A stretch of 64,000 nt of DNA from Arthrobacter sp. Soc17.1.1.1 (lineage in GTDB: Bacteria > Actinomycetota > Actinomycetes > Actinomycetales > Micrococcaceae). Under the pieces are notes generated by a model. That model had not been told where the DNA came from. It saw only the letters and a program-made list of their open reading frames with translations, and did no database searches. The DNA is taken from the NCBI RefSeq assembly GCF_036867195.1, contig NZ_JBAJII010000001.1, positions 1,054,001 to 1,118,000 on the forward strand, written 5' to 3'. Below are positions 43,938 to 55,944 of this stretch, piece by piece (position 1 is the stretch's first letter; each line of letters starts with the position of its first letter). The translations under genes and the position numbers were made by a program.

Positions 43938-46070
43938 TCAGAAGTCGATGATCCCCTGGTCCACCAGTTCAGCCCTCAGCGCGGGGGCGACCTTCAGCTG
44001 GTAGGCCGGTGTCATGTGGACGAGATCGCGCTTCGTGGGGGTGGTCCCCACGAAGCTGGGGCACCAGTCTTCCGCGCAGAACCAGAGTTCCGAGTCGATG
44101 AAGGAGGCGCCGACGGTGTCCGCGAGCTCCCGCTCGGCGGTGGCGAAGGTGCGCCACTGGGGATCGATCGTGCCCGCGCAGTAGGACGGTTCGGCGATCT
44201 TCGAGTAGCAGTCGGTGATGTCCGTGAACAACGGCGGCGGTGTGAGGAACACCACACGGTCCACGGAATCGCTGAACCGCGCCAGGATGGCCTGCATGCT
44301 CTCCTGCCACTCCTGCGGGGTCATCGGCTGGTCCCAGGACGCGGGGAAGCGCGGCTCGTAGGTATTGGCGATGAAGACCACGTCCGGTTCCAGCTCGTTG
44401 ATGGCGTCGACGGCCTGGGACTTGCGGTCCTCGCAGGCCTCGACCACCTCGGGCTCGGGGTTCTCGATCAGCAGGTCCGTGAACGTGCAGCCGAACGTGC
44501 CGAGGCTGGTCACGTCCCAGCCCTGGTCCGTACCGAGCGCCTCCCGCAGCGGGGAGACCCAGGTCATGGCGATCGAGTCGCCGACCACGACGGCGTGGCG
44601 GTCGGCCGCCGGGTCGCCCCAGGTGCAGTCCTCGACCACGAGGGGTCCGATACCGCCGCACTCCGTGACCTCCGGCGGGGCCTCGGCTCCCGCCATGGCC
44701 TCGTCGATGGTGGGCGTCAGGTCCGGCCACTCGGTGCTGCCCAGGGCGGTGCGGATCTGCTCCTGCAGGTCCGCGGTCTCCGGCGACACGTCCTCCGGGA
44801 GTGCGCCCACGAGCTGGATGTCCTTCTGCTGCGCGGGGACGAACGGCAGCGCGGCCGCCGTCACCAGGACCGTGGCCGCTGCGCCGACCGCCGCCCGCTT
44901 GAAGCCGGCGCCGAACGCCGTCGTCCCGGTGGTCCGGCCACGGCCGGACAGCCACGCGGACCGGCGGACGGGGTCCTCGACGAGGTGGAACGAGAAGACG
45001 GCCGCCAGGAGCATCGCCGCCGTGCAGCCGAGGTAGAACAGCGCGGACCGTTCCACGAAGACTGCTCCCGCGAAGATGATCACCGGGAAGTGCCACAGGT
45101 AGAGCGAGTAGGAGATATTCCCCAGGTATCCGCTCACCGGGTTGGTGAGGGGGACGATGAACCGGTGCCGGTCCGCGCCGGTGCCGGCGAGGATGACGAG
45201 GACGGTGCCCGTCACGGGCAGGAGGGCCCAGGGCGCGGGGAACGCGGACGAGGCATCGATGAGGAACAGGCTGCCGCCCATCATCGTGATCCCGAGCCAG
45301 GCGATCACCGGGCGGACGGCATCGGGGAGGCGGCTACAGAGGGGGGCCGCGAAGGCCAGGGCGGCGCCGGCCCCCAGTTCCCAGGTGCGCGAGAAGGTGG
45401 AGAAGTAGGCACGCGTGGGGAGCGCCTGCGTCTCCCACAGCGCCCAGGCGAGCGAGGCGAGGGAGATCAGCCCGATCACCACTCCCGCACCGAGGCGTGC
45501 GTGGTGGCGGTCCCCGCCCCGCCGGACCACCAGGGTCAGCACGAGGAGCATGACGGCCGGCCACGCGAAGTAGAACTGCTCCTCCACGGACAGGGACCAG
45601 AAGTGCTGCAGGGGCGAGACCGGGCCGGCGGCCCGGAAGTAGTCGGTCCCCGCAGCGGCGAAGCGCCAGTTCGCGCTGAAGAGCGCGGCGGCGACGCCGT
45701 CCTTCACCGTCTCCACGAAGCGTGCCGCCCCGAAGACGAGGAAGGCGCCGAGGAGCGTCACCGCGATCGCGGCCGTGGACGCGGGGAGGATCCGCTTGAT
45801 GCGGCGGCGGTAGAAGTTCCCGAAGGAGATGCGGCCCGTCTTCTCGTACTCGCGCAGGAGGAGTCCCGTGATGAGGAAGCCTGAGATGACGAAGAAGATG
45901 TCGACGCCGATGAATCCACCGCTCGGCCAGCCGACCAGGTGGTCGAGGACCACCACGATCACGGCGACGGCCCTCAGGCCCTGGATGTCCGGTCGGAACC
46001 GTGCGGGAGCAGCTGCGGGCTCGGTGCGATCGAGCGCACGGCGCCTCAGGGAAGGAAATGCGGATCGCAT
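43938..46070 (-). CDS. OafA/YrhL-type acyltransferase with C-terminal SGNH domain
   Basis: 710 aa; ATG 46070 with AAGGG upstream. AT3 half: FRPDIQGLRAVAVIVVVLDH with the active-site His, GGFIGVDIFFVISGFLITGL, FYRRRIKRILPA, FWSLSVEEQFYFAWP, GYLGNISYSLYLWHFPVIIF. The C-terminal SGNH domain (from about 475) has AVVVGDSIAMTWVSPL and the catalytic pair in KRDLVHMTPAYQLKV. Such fusions O-acetylate surface glycans: the membrane half passes acetyl across and the extracellular half transfers it. It lies between the second operon and LAL 3 with its own 5' gap. Confidence 0.95.
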   Translation of the reverse strand: MRSAFPSLRRRALDRTEPAAAPARFRPDIQGLRAVAVIVVVLDHLVGWPSGGFIGVDIFFVISGFLITGLLLREYEKTGRISFGNFYRRRIKRILPASTAAIAVTLLGAFLVFGAARFVETVKDGVAAALFSANWRFAAAGTDYFRAAGPVSPLQHFWSLSVEEQFYFAWPAVMLLVLTLVVRRGGDRHHARLGAGVVIGLISLASLAWALWETQALPTRAYFSTFSRTWELGAGAALAFAAPLCSRLPDAVRPVIAWLGITMMGGSLFLIDASSAFPAPWALLPVTGTVLVILAGTGADRHRFIVPLTNPVSGYLGNISYSLYLWHFPVIIFAGAVFVERSALFYLGCTAAMLLAAVFSFHLVEDPVRRSAWLSGRGRTTGTTAFGAGFKRAAVGAAATVLVTAAALPFVPAQQKDIQLVGALPEDVSPETADLQEQIRTALGSTEWPDLTPTIDEAMAGAEAPPEVTECGGIGPLVVEDCTWGDPAADRHAVVVGDSIAMTWVSPLREALGTDQGWDVTSLGTFGCTFTDLLIENPEPEVVEACEDRKSQAVDAINELEPDVVFIANTYEPRFPASWDQPMTPQEWQESMQAILARFSDSVDRVVFLTPPPLFTDITDCYSKIAEPSYCAGTIDPQWRTFATAERELADTVGASFIDSELWFCAEDWCPSFVGTTPTKRDLVHMTPAYQLKVAPALRAELVDQGIIDF

Positions 46071-46251
46071 GGGGGCCCTTAGGGTCGGTAACGGCCGCTG
46101 AAACCTGCCGTGTCGTCGGTAATGCTAGCGCAACGCCCTGAAGGACCGGGGAGAGGACGGCGGGACCGCCGGTGCGTCCGGGCACCCGCCCGGTCCCGCT
46201 GCGGCGGAGGTGGCGCAGCCCCTGCGTCCGGCCGAACGACTCCGCGCGCCG

Positions 46252-46324
46252 GTACTCGCTCCGCGGCGAGGACTACTTGTTCGGGAGAGCGCTCCCACTG
46301 CGATACCGGCGAATAATCGAGTAG
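46252..46324. promoter_or_regulatory. Heptamer sites before the second LAL operon
   Basis: GTACTCG 46252-46258 and CTACTTG 46273-46279 (starts 21 bases apart), then CGAGTAG 46318-46324. The first two are preserved in the truncated copy at 33.5 kb. An uninterrupted 45-base stretch identical in both copies follows at 46324-46368 and contains the dyad CGACCTGGTCG. Confidence 0.5.
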
Positions 46325-46402
46325 GATTCGGCGAAACGACCTGGTCGACGAAGCAACGGTCGGGGCGGATGCCCGGGCAAGGCGGCTGGAGGGGAACTGG
46401 CT

Positions 46403-46441
46403 ATGGCTCTGCTGATGGACGGAGGGGACCCGCCGTCATGA
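46403..46441 (+). CDS. 12-aa leader ORF coupled to LAL gene 3
   Basis: ATG 46403 to TGA 46439-46441; encodes MALLMDGGDPPS. GGAGGGG at 46387-46393 is a suitable ribosome site. The stop overlaps the LAL 3 start (ATGA), as for the leader before LAL 1. In the duplicate at 33674-33712 the same 12 residues are kept, with only the Ala codon changed (GCT to GCC). The run GGAGGGG inside this ORF would also serve LAL 3. Confidence 0.5.
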   Translation: MALLMDGGDPPS

Positions 46442-48920
46442 CCGACGACTACATGGGTGCCTGGCCGCTGCTCGAGCGATCGGGGGAGGTCTCGGCCATC
46501 CTGGCGGGCCTCGCGGCTCCCGGCTCGGCCGGCGTGCTGATCGTCGGGGCACCCGGCGTGGGCAAGACGGCCATCGCCCGCGCAGCGGCAGCACAGCTGG
46601 AGAGCACCGCGCAGGTGGTCCTCATCCGCGGCTCCGCCGCCATGACCTCCACGCCCTACGGTGCGCTCAGCGTCCTCCTGATGGACGTGGACCCTGCCGG
46701 TGACATCGAATCGCTCCCCGTCCTGCATTCCCTCCAGGCCGCGCTGCGCGCGCGGGCGCGCAACCGCCCCGCCATCCTCATGGTGGACAACGTGCACCAC
46801 CTCGACGACCCCTCCGTCCGGGTACTCTCCTACCTCGCGGAGGTCGGCGCCGCCCGCCTCCTCGTGGCCTGCGACGGACCCACGCCCGCCGCCCGTTTCT
46901 TCGACCTCTGGCGCACCGGGCGGCTCGCCCGCGTCGATGTGGCACCGCTGACCTTCGAGGGCATGCGCACCCTCCTCACCCACCTGCTGGACGGGCCGCT
47001 CTCCGGCACGGCCGCCGTCGCCCTCTGGCGTGCCTCCCGCGGCAACCTCCGCGCCCTCCAGCTCGCCGTGCGCAGTGCGGTCGCGGCGGGTGCCCTCACG
47101 CGCAGCACCGGGGCGTGGGTCTGGCACGACGGCGTGGACGCGCACACCGCGCACGGGACCGAGGGCCTGCCCGGGCCACCGACCGCCCTGACTCACGCCG
47201 CCCGGCAGGTCCTCGACGTGGTCGCGGTCGCCGGACCGGTGCCCCTCGACGCACTCCTGCCGTCCTGCAGCGCCGGGACGGTGGACGAGCTCGAGCAGGC
47301 AGGGCTGTGCGTCGTCGGACCCGAGGCACCGCATGCGGTCGCGGTGGCCCACGGGATGATCGGCGACCGCCTGCGCGGTGCACTCGCCGTCAACCCGCTG
47401 CCCGCCTTCCTCGAACGGCTGAGGAGCCTCGACGCCGGCGGCCTGCCGGTCGCCGGCCGGCTGAACCTGCTGCGATGGTTCCTGGACGCCGAGATCCCGC
47501 TGCAGGATGCGTACCTCCGGGACGTCGCCCGGGCCGCCACCGACGCCGGCGAGCCGCGCCTGGCCCTGCTCGCCGTCCGGCACCTCGCGGGGGTCGACGC
47601 CGCGGACCTCGCCGAGGTGCGCGCCTGCCTGCTGCGCCTGAAGTACAGCGAGGCCGGGGCGCTCCTCGAGCGGATCGTGGCCGGCGACGCGGCGGCGTCG
47701 GACCCTGCCCGCGCGGCCGACCAGGCCCTGACGGTCGCGGTGGAGGCGGCCGCGCACGAAGGACGCTTTCCGGACGTCCTGGAGCTCGCCGCACCCCGGG
47801 ACGGGGTGCTCCCCACGGGTACGCTCGCCGCGGAACGCGCCGCCCGGGTGGTCCTGGCACGCAGTCTCACGGGCACCGGGCCGGGAGTGAGGCGGTCCCT
47901 CGCCCGGCTCCACGGCACCGGCCTGCCCGCCCCCACGGGCACCGCGGCGCGCCTGCTGCAGGAGCACGGATTCGCGGCGCTGGTCGAGGAGGGCTACCTC
48001 GAGGACGCCCTGCGCCTCACGGGCGCCTCCTCCCTGGCCGCCGGGCAGTGGCAGGACCCCGTGGTGGCGGACACCCTCGCCGGGACCGCACTGGCAGCCC
48101 TCGGGCACCGGGACGCCGCGCTCGCAGTGGTGCGGCCCGCCCTCGAGCAGCTGCGCGCGGACAACCGGAGCGGCCTGCTGCCCATCGCCGACGCGGCAGC
48201 CGCCTACGCATCCGTGCTGGGCAGCCAGGACGACGCCCACGCGTCCCCGACGAACGCGCGGGACGGGCGCGACGCCGGGTCGGCGGAGCACCTGCCCTGG
48301 GTGCACCGCTCCACGATCGGTCTCCTGCGCACCCTCGCGGACGCCCTCATGTCCGACAGCGATGCCGCCGCGCGCCGGTTCGTCGTCATGGCCGGCGCCC
48401 AGCGCGAGGCCGGCAACACCGGCGCCGAACTGCTGCTGCGCATGCACGCCGTCCGGCTCGGCCAGCAGTCCCAGGCCCAGCCCCTGCTCGAGCTCGCGCG
48501 GGGCATCGACACGCCCCTCGCCGGAGCCGCGGAGCTCCTGGCCCGCGGCGTGGCGGCCCGCGACCCGATGATCCTGCTGCAGGCCGCCGAGGCGGCGTTC
48601 GCCTTCGGGCACCTGGACCTGGCCGGCTCCGCCGCCCTGATGTCCATGCGCCTGCACGACACCGAGGACGAACCGCTCCACTTCATCCGCGCCGAACAGA
48701 TCTTCCGCCGCACGCACGTCCCCCGGAGGAACACCAGTGCACGGCGCATCCTCACGGACCGGGAGCGCGCCTTCGCCCGCATGGCCGCCCGCGGCGCCAC
48801 GAACAAGGAAGTGGCCGCCACGCACCACCTCTCCATCCGCACCGTCGAAGGGCACATCCTGAAGGCCATGGGCAAGCTCGGCGTCTCCAGCCGCAAACAG
48901 CTCTCCGAGGTGTTCACGCA

Positions 48921-48924
<4 letters not shown>
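46438..48924 (+). CDS. Large ATP-binding LuxR-family regulator (LAL 3)
   Basis: 828 aa from ATG 46438; this start follows GGAGGGG (46421-46427) and the leader stop, and it is the point where the duplicated copy also starts. Walker A GAPGVGKT (37-44), Walker B AILMVDNVHHLDD (from 112). C-terminal LuxR helix-turn-helix: LTDRERAFARMAARGATNKE, SIRTVEGHILKAMGKLGV. The middle is Ala/Leu-rich helical repeats. First gene of the second tandem pair. Confidence 0.92.
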
Positions 48925-52984
<4,060 letters not shown>

Positions 52985-52985
52985 C

Positions 52986-53438
52986 ATGAGCACGGGCCTC
53001 GAACAGCTGTACCAGCAGATCATCCTCGACCACGCGAAGGCACGGCACGGCTCGCCGCTGCGGGAGTACGACGGCGCGGGCCGCGTGGGCGAGTCCCACC
53101 AGCTGAACCCCGTGTGCGGTGACGAGATCACCCTGCGCGCCGGCGTGGCCGACGGTACGCTCGCCACGGTGACGTGGGACGGCGCGGGCTGCGCCATCTC
53201 GATGGCCTCCGCGTCCGTGCTCACCGACCTGGTGCAGGGACTGCCGCGGGACGAGGCCATCACCCTGGTGGACGCGTTCCGCGAGGTGCTGCGCTCCCGC
53301 GGGAAGATCGAGGCGGACGAGGAGGTCCTCGGCGACGCCGCGGCGTTCTCCGGTGTCTCGCGGTTCCCCGCGCGGGTCAAGTGCGCCATGCTCGCCTGGG
53401 TGGCGCTCGAGGAGTCGCTGCTCGCCGCGAACGCCTGA
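52986..53438 (+). CDS. sufU: Zinc-dependent sulfurtransferase SufU
   Basis: 150 aa from ATG 52986. The three zinc/sulfur-relay cysteines are present: NPVCGDE (C44), GAGCAIS (C69) and RVKCAML (C133), plus the zinc-ligand Asp (D46). The opening YQQIILDHAKARHG is typical. The insert between C69 and C133 is of SufU rather than IscU type. It accepts persulfide from SufS. Confidence 0.96.
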   Translation: MSTGLEQLYQQIILDHAKARHGSPLREYDGAGRVGESHQLNPVCGDEITLRAGVADGTLATVTWDGAGCAISMASASVLTDLVQGLPRDEAITLVDAFREVLRSRGKIEADEEVLGDAAAFSGVSRFPARVKCAMLAWVALEESLLAANA

Positions 53439-53475
53439 CCCGGCCGCCCGGAATCCGACCCGCAAGCAGGTTCAC

Positions 53476-53500
53476 ATGTGCACACACGTGCACATATGAT
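53476..53500. promoter_or_regulatory. ArsR-type operator next to a -10 box
   Basis: Perfect inverted repeat ATGTGCAC (53476-53483), ACAC spacer, GTGCACAT (53488-53495), immediately followed by a -10-like TATGAT (53495-53500). It lies 35 bases before the MFS start. An ArsR repressor gene follows the MFS gene, so autoregulation through this site is likely. Confidence 0.7.
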
Positions 53501-53534
53501 GAGGTGATCCACTCCTGCGCGAGACGGGTCTCCC

Positions 53535-54779
53535 ATGCTCTCTGTCCTCCGGCGGTCCGCGTACCGCACTCTCTTCACCGCGCAGGTCGTGGCCCTGCTC
53601 GGTACCGGCCTGCTCACCGTCGCCCTCGGCCTCCTGGCCTTCGACCTCGCCGGCGGACGGGCGGGCGCGGTGCTCGGCACCGCGCTGACCATCAAGATGA
53701 TCGCCTACGTCGTCGTCGCACCGGTGATGGCGGCCCTGGTCGAACGGCTGCCGCGCAAGGGTGTCCTCGTGAGCGCGGATCTCGTGCGCGCGGTGATCGC
53801 GATGGGCCTGCCCTTCGTGGACCAGGTCTGGCAGATCTACGTGCTGGTGTTCGTCCTGCAGTCGGCGTCGGCGACCTTCACGCCCGCCTTCCAGTCCCTC
53901 ATCCCCGTCGTCCTGCCGGAGGAGAAGGACTACACGAGGGCGCTGTCGCTCTCCCGCCTCGCCTACGACCTCGAGTCCCTCCTCAGCCCGCTGCTGGCCG
54001 CAGCGCTCCTGGCGGTGGTCTCGTACTCCGACCTGTTCGTCGGTACGACGGCGGGGTTCCTCGTGTCCGCTGCGCTGGTCCTCGCGACGAGGCTCCCGGT
54101 CATCCCGCCCTCGCAGCACCAGGGCTCCCTCCTGCGCCGCACCACCCTCGGCACCAGGATCTTCCTGCAGGATCCGGCCCTGCGCGGGCTGATGGCCCTG
54201 AACCTCGTCGTCGCCACGGCGACGGCGCTCGTCCTGGTGAACACCGTCGTCTACGCCCGGGAGCTCTTCGGCGGGTCGAACACCGATGTCGCGTTCGCGC
54301 TGGCCGCCTTCGGCGCCGGGTCGATGCTCGTCGCGTTCATCGCACCCGCAGTCCTCGAGCGCGTGACGGACCGGACGCTCATGCTCGCCGGCGGGACCAT
54401 CCTCCCGCCGGGCCTGCTCGGCGCGGCCCTCGTCAGCGCGACCGGCGGGTCGTGGGCGCTGTTCCTCGGCCTCTGGGTGGTCCTCGGCATCGGGACCTCC
54501 ATGATCAGCACCCCGTCCTCGCGTCTGCTCCGCCGCGCGGCGACCGATGACACCAGGAGCCACCTCTTCACCGCCCAGTTCTCCCTGTCCCATGCGTGCT
54601 TCATGCTCACGTACCCGGTGGCCGGGTGGGTGGGGGCTGCCGCGGGCCAGCCGGCGGCAGCCCTCGTCCTGGGAGGGCTGGCCCTGGCCGGCACGCTCAC
54701 CGCGCTCGCCGTCTGGCGCCCGGCGCGGATCGGCGCCGCATCGGCTCAGGCCGGGCAGGGCGCCGTCGCGGAGCGGTAA
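53535..54779 (+). CDS. MFS transporter
   Basis: 414 aa from ATG 53535 (weak ribosome site; no in-frame alternative upstream). Twelve membrane helices. The loop LVERLPRKGVLVSADLVRAV between helices 2 and 3 is the MFS-3/enterobactin-exporter type. FTPAFQSLIPVVLPEEKDYT is also typical. With the ArsR-type regulator 39 bases downstream and the operator upstream it is probably an inducible exporter; the inducer may be a metal or a small drug. Confidence 0.9.
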   Translation: MLSVLRRSAYRTLFTAQVVALLGTGLLTVALGLLAFDLAGGRAGAVLGTALTIKMIAYVVVAPVMAALVERLPRKGVLVSADLVRAVIAMGLPFVDQVWQIYVLVFVLQSASATFTPAFQSLIPVVLPEEKDYTRALSLSRLAYDLESLLSPLLAAALLAVVSYSDLFVGTTAGFLVSAALVLATRLPVIPPSQHQGSLLRRTTLGTRIFLQDPALRGLMALNLVVATATALVLVNTVVYARELFGGSNTDVAFALAAFGAGSMLVAFIAPAVLERVTDRTLMLAGGTILPPGLLGAALVSATGGSWALFLGLWVVLGIGTSMISTPSSRLLRRAATDDTRSHLFTAQFSLSHACFMLTYPVAGWVGAAAGQPAAALVLGGLALAGTLTALAVWRPARIGAASAQAGQGAVAER

Positions 54780-54818
54780 CGTAGGAGCGGCACAGGACAC
54801 GACGCCGGGACGAGGAGA

Positions 54819-55199
54819 GTGGTCGAGATCAGCACCCCCAGCGCCTCGGGCGGCGAGCCCGCAGGGCCGAGCCTGGTGCATCCCGTCGCCCCCGACGCGG
54901 CCCGGCTGGACGCGGGGGCAGCGACCTTCCGCATGCTCGCCGACCCGACCCGCCTGCATCTCCTGTGGCTCCTCACGCAGGGGGCCGCCGACGTCGGGAC
55001 CCTCGTCGCGGCGACGGGCGCCAACAGGACCGCGGTGAGCCAGCACCTCGCCAAACTGCGCCTGTCCGGGCTGGTGTCCACGCGCAAGGAGGCCCGCAAC
55101 GTCGTCTACAGCATCATCGACGGGCACCTGGCCCGGCTCATCCTCGAGGGCATGAACCACGCCGACCACCGCGTCACCGGGGAACCCGTCCACGAGTAG
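54819..55199 (+). CDS. ArsR/SmtB-family transcriptional repressor
   Basis: 126 aa from GTG 54819. Winged helix-turn-helix: FRMLADPTRLHLLWLLTQGA, ADVGTLVAATGANRTAVSQH, LAKLRLSGLVSTRKEARNVV, YSIIDGHLARLILEGMNHAD. The recognition helix is within NRTAVSQHLAKLR. No CxC metal motif in the alpha-3 position; the His-rich end (NHADHR) could bind metal. Downstream of the MFS gene it probably controls through the 53476 operator. Confidence 0.92.
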   Translation: MVEISTPSASGGEPAGPSLVHPVAPDAARLDAGAATFRMLADPTRLHLLWLLTQGAADVGTLVAATGANRTAVSQHLAKLRLSGLVSTRKEARNVVYSIIDGHLARLILEGMNHADHRVTGEPVHE

Positions 55200-55220
55200 T
55201 CGCCGCCACCGGTGCGGCGG
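55200..55220. terminator. Short hairpin between converging genes
   Basis: CGCCGC (55201-55206) and GCGGCG (55214-55219) with a 7-base loop, between the ends of arsR and the DUF305 gene. There is no T run, so this is a weak candidate. Confidence 0.35.
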
Positions 55221-55234
55221 CCCGCGCCGGTCGG

Positions 55235-55873
55235 TCAGGGACCGGCGAGGAGCTCGTCCATCTCGGTAATCTCCGCAGTCTGCGTCTCGACGACCCGTTC
55301 GGCCAGGGCGATCGCTTCCGGGTGCTGCCCGTCGTCGATCTCGTCCTGCGCCATGCCGACCGCGCCCTCGTGGTGGGCGGTCATCGACTCGAGGAAGAGG
55401 CGGGACGCGTCGGAGCCGTCGGCGGCGTCGAGCTCGGACAGCTCGTCCTCGCTCAGCATCCCGTCGGATGCCGACCCGCCGGTGTCGGATCCCGTGTCGG
55501 ATCCCATGTCGGATCCCATGTCGTGGCCCTCCATGCCGCCGTCGGCCTCCACGGGCTCACCCCAGGCGTCCAGCCAGCCGGTCATGGTACGGATCTCGGG
55601 GCCCTGGGCCTCCTTGATCCTCGTGGCGAGGTCCGTGACCTCCGGGCTGATGCCGTCCTTGGCGAGCATCAGCTCGCTCATCTCCACGGCCTGCTCGTGG
55701 TGGGGGATCATCTGCTGCGCGAACATCACGTCCGCGTCGTTGTGCCCGGCCTGGGCGGAGCTCCCTCCCGTGCCCGCCGAGCCCTCCTTGTCCCCGCCGG
55801 AGGACGGACCGCAGGCGGACAGGGTGACGAGGGCGGCCAGGGACAGGGATGCCAGGGACAGGGAACGCTTCAT
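55235..55873 (-). CDS. DUF305 lipoprotein (copper-associated)
   Basis: 212 aa; ATG 55873 with AAGGAT upstream. Lipobox LSAC (about 18-21), so lipid-anchored outside. DUF305 marks: DVMFAQQMIPHHEQAVEMSE, then ASRLFLESMTAHHEGAVGMA, with HH-E/Q-M motifs thought to bind copper or other metals. A Met/Asp/Gly insert (GSDMGSDTGSDTGG) is coded by 12-bp tandem repeats. It lies just after the copper ATPase in the same direction and may be co-transcribed. Confidence 0.9.
   Translation of the reverse strand: MKRSLSLASLSLAALVTLSACGPSSGGDKEGSAGTGGSSAQAGHNDADVMFAQQMIPHHEQAVEMSELMLAKDGISPEVTDLATRIKEAQGPEIRTMTGWLDAWGEPVEADGGMEGHDMGSDMGSDTGSDTGGSASDGMLSEDELSELDAADGSDASRLFLESMTAHHEGAVGMAQDEIDDGQHPEAIALAERVVETQTAEITEMDELLAGP
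55482..55523 (-). repeat. 12-bp tandem repeat inside the DUF305 gene
   Basis: Units GTGTCGGATCCC, GTGTCGGATCCC, ATGTCGGATCCC and a partial fourth; in frame they encode repeated GSD(M/T). Confidence 0.85.
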
Positions 55874-55896
55874 GGTCGGATCCTTCGGGGTTCAGA

Positions 55897-55944
55897 GAGG
55901 GGTGGTGTCAGTGAGGGGTGGTGTCAGTGAGGGGTGGTGTCAGG
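55897..55944. repeat. Three 16-bp tandem units over the copper ATPase stop codon
   Basis: GAGGGGTGGTGTCAGT at 55897-55912 and 55913-55928, and GAGGGGTGGTGTCAGG at 55929-55944. The ATPase stop (55908-55910) lies in the first unit; 16 is not a multiple of three, so copy number alters the C-terminal frame. Confidence 0.9.
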
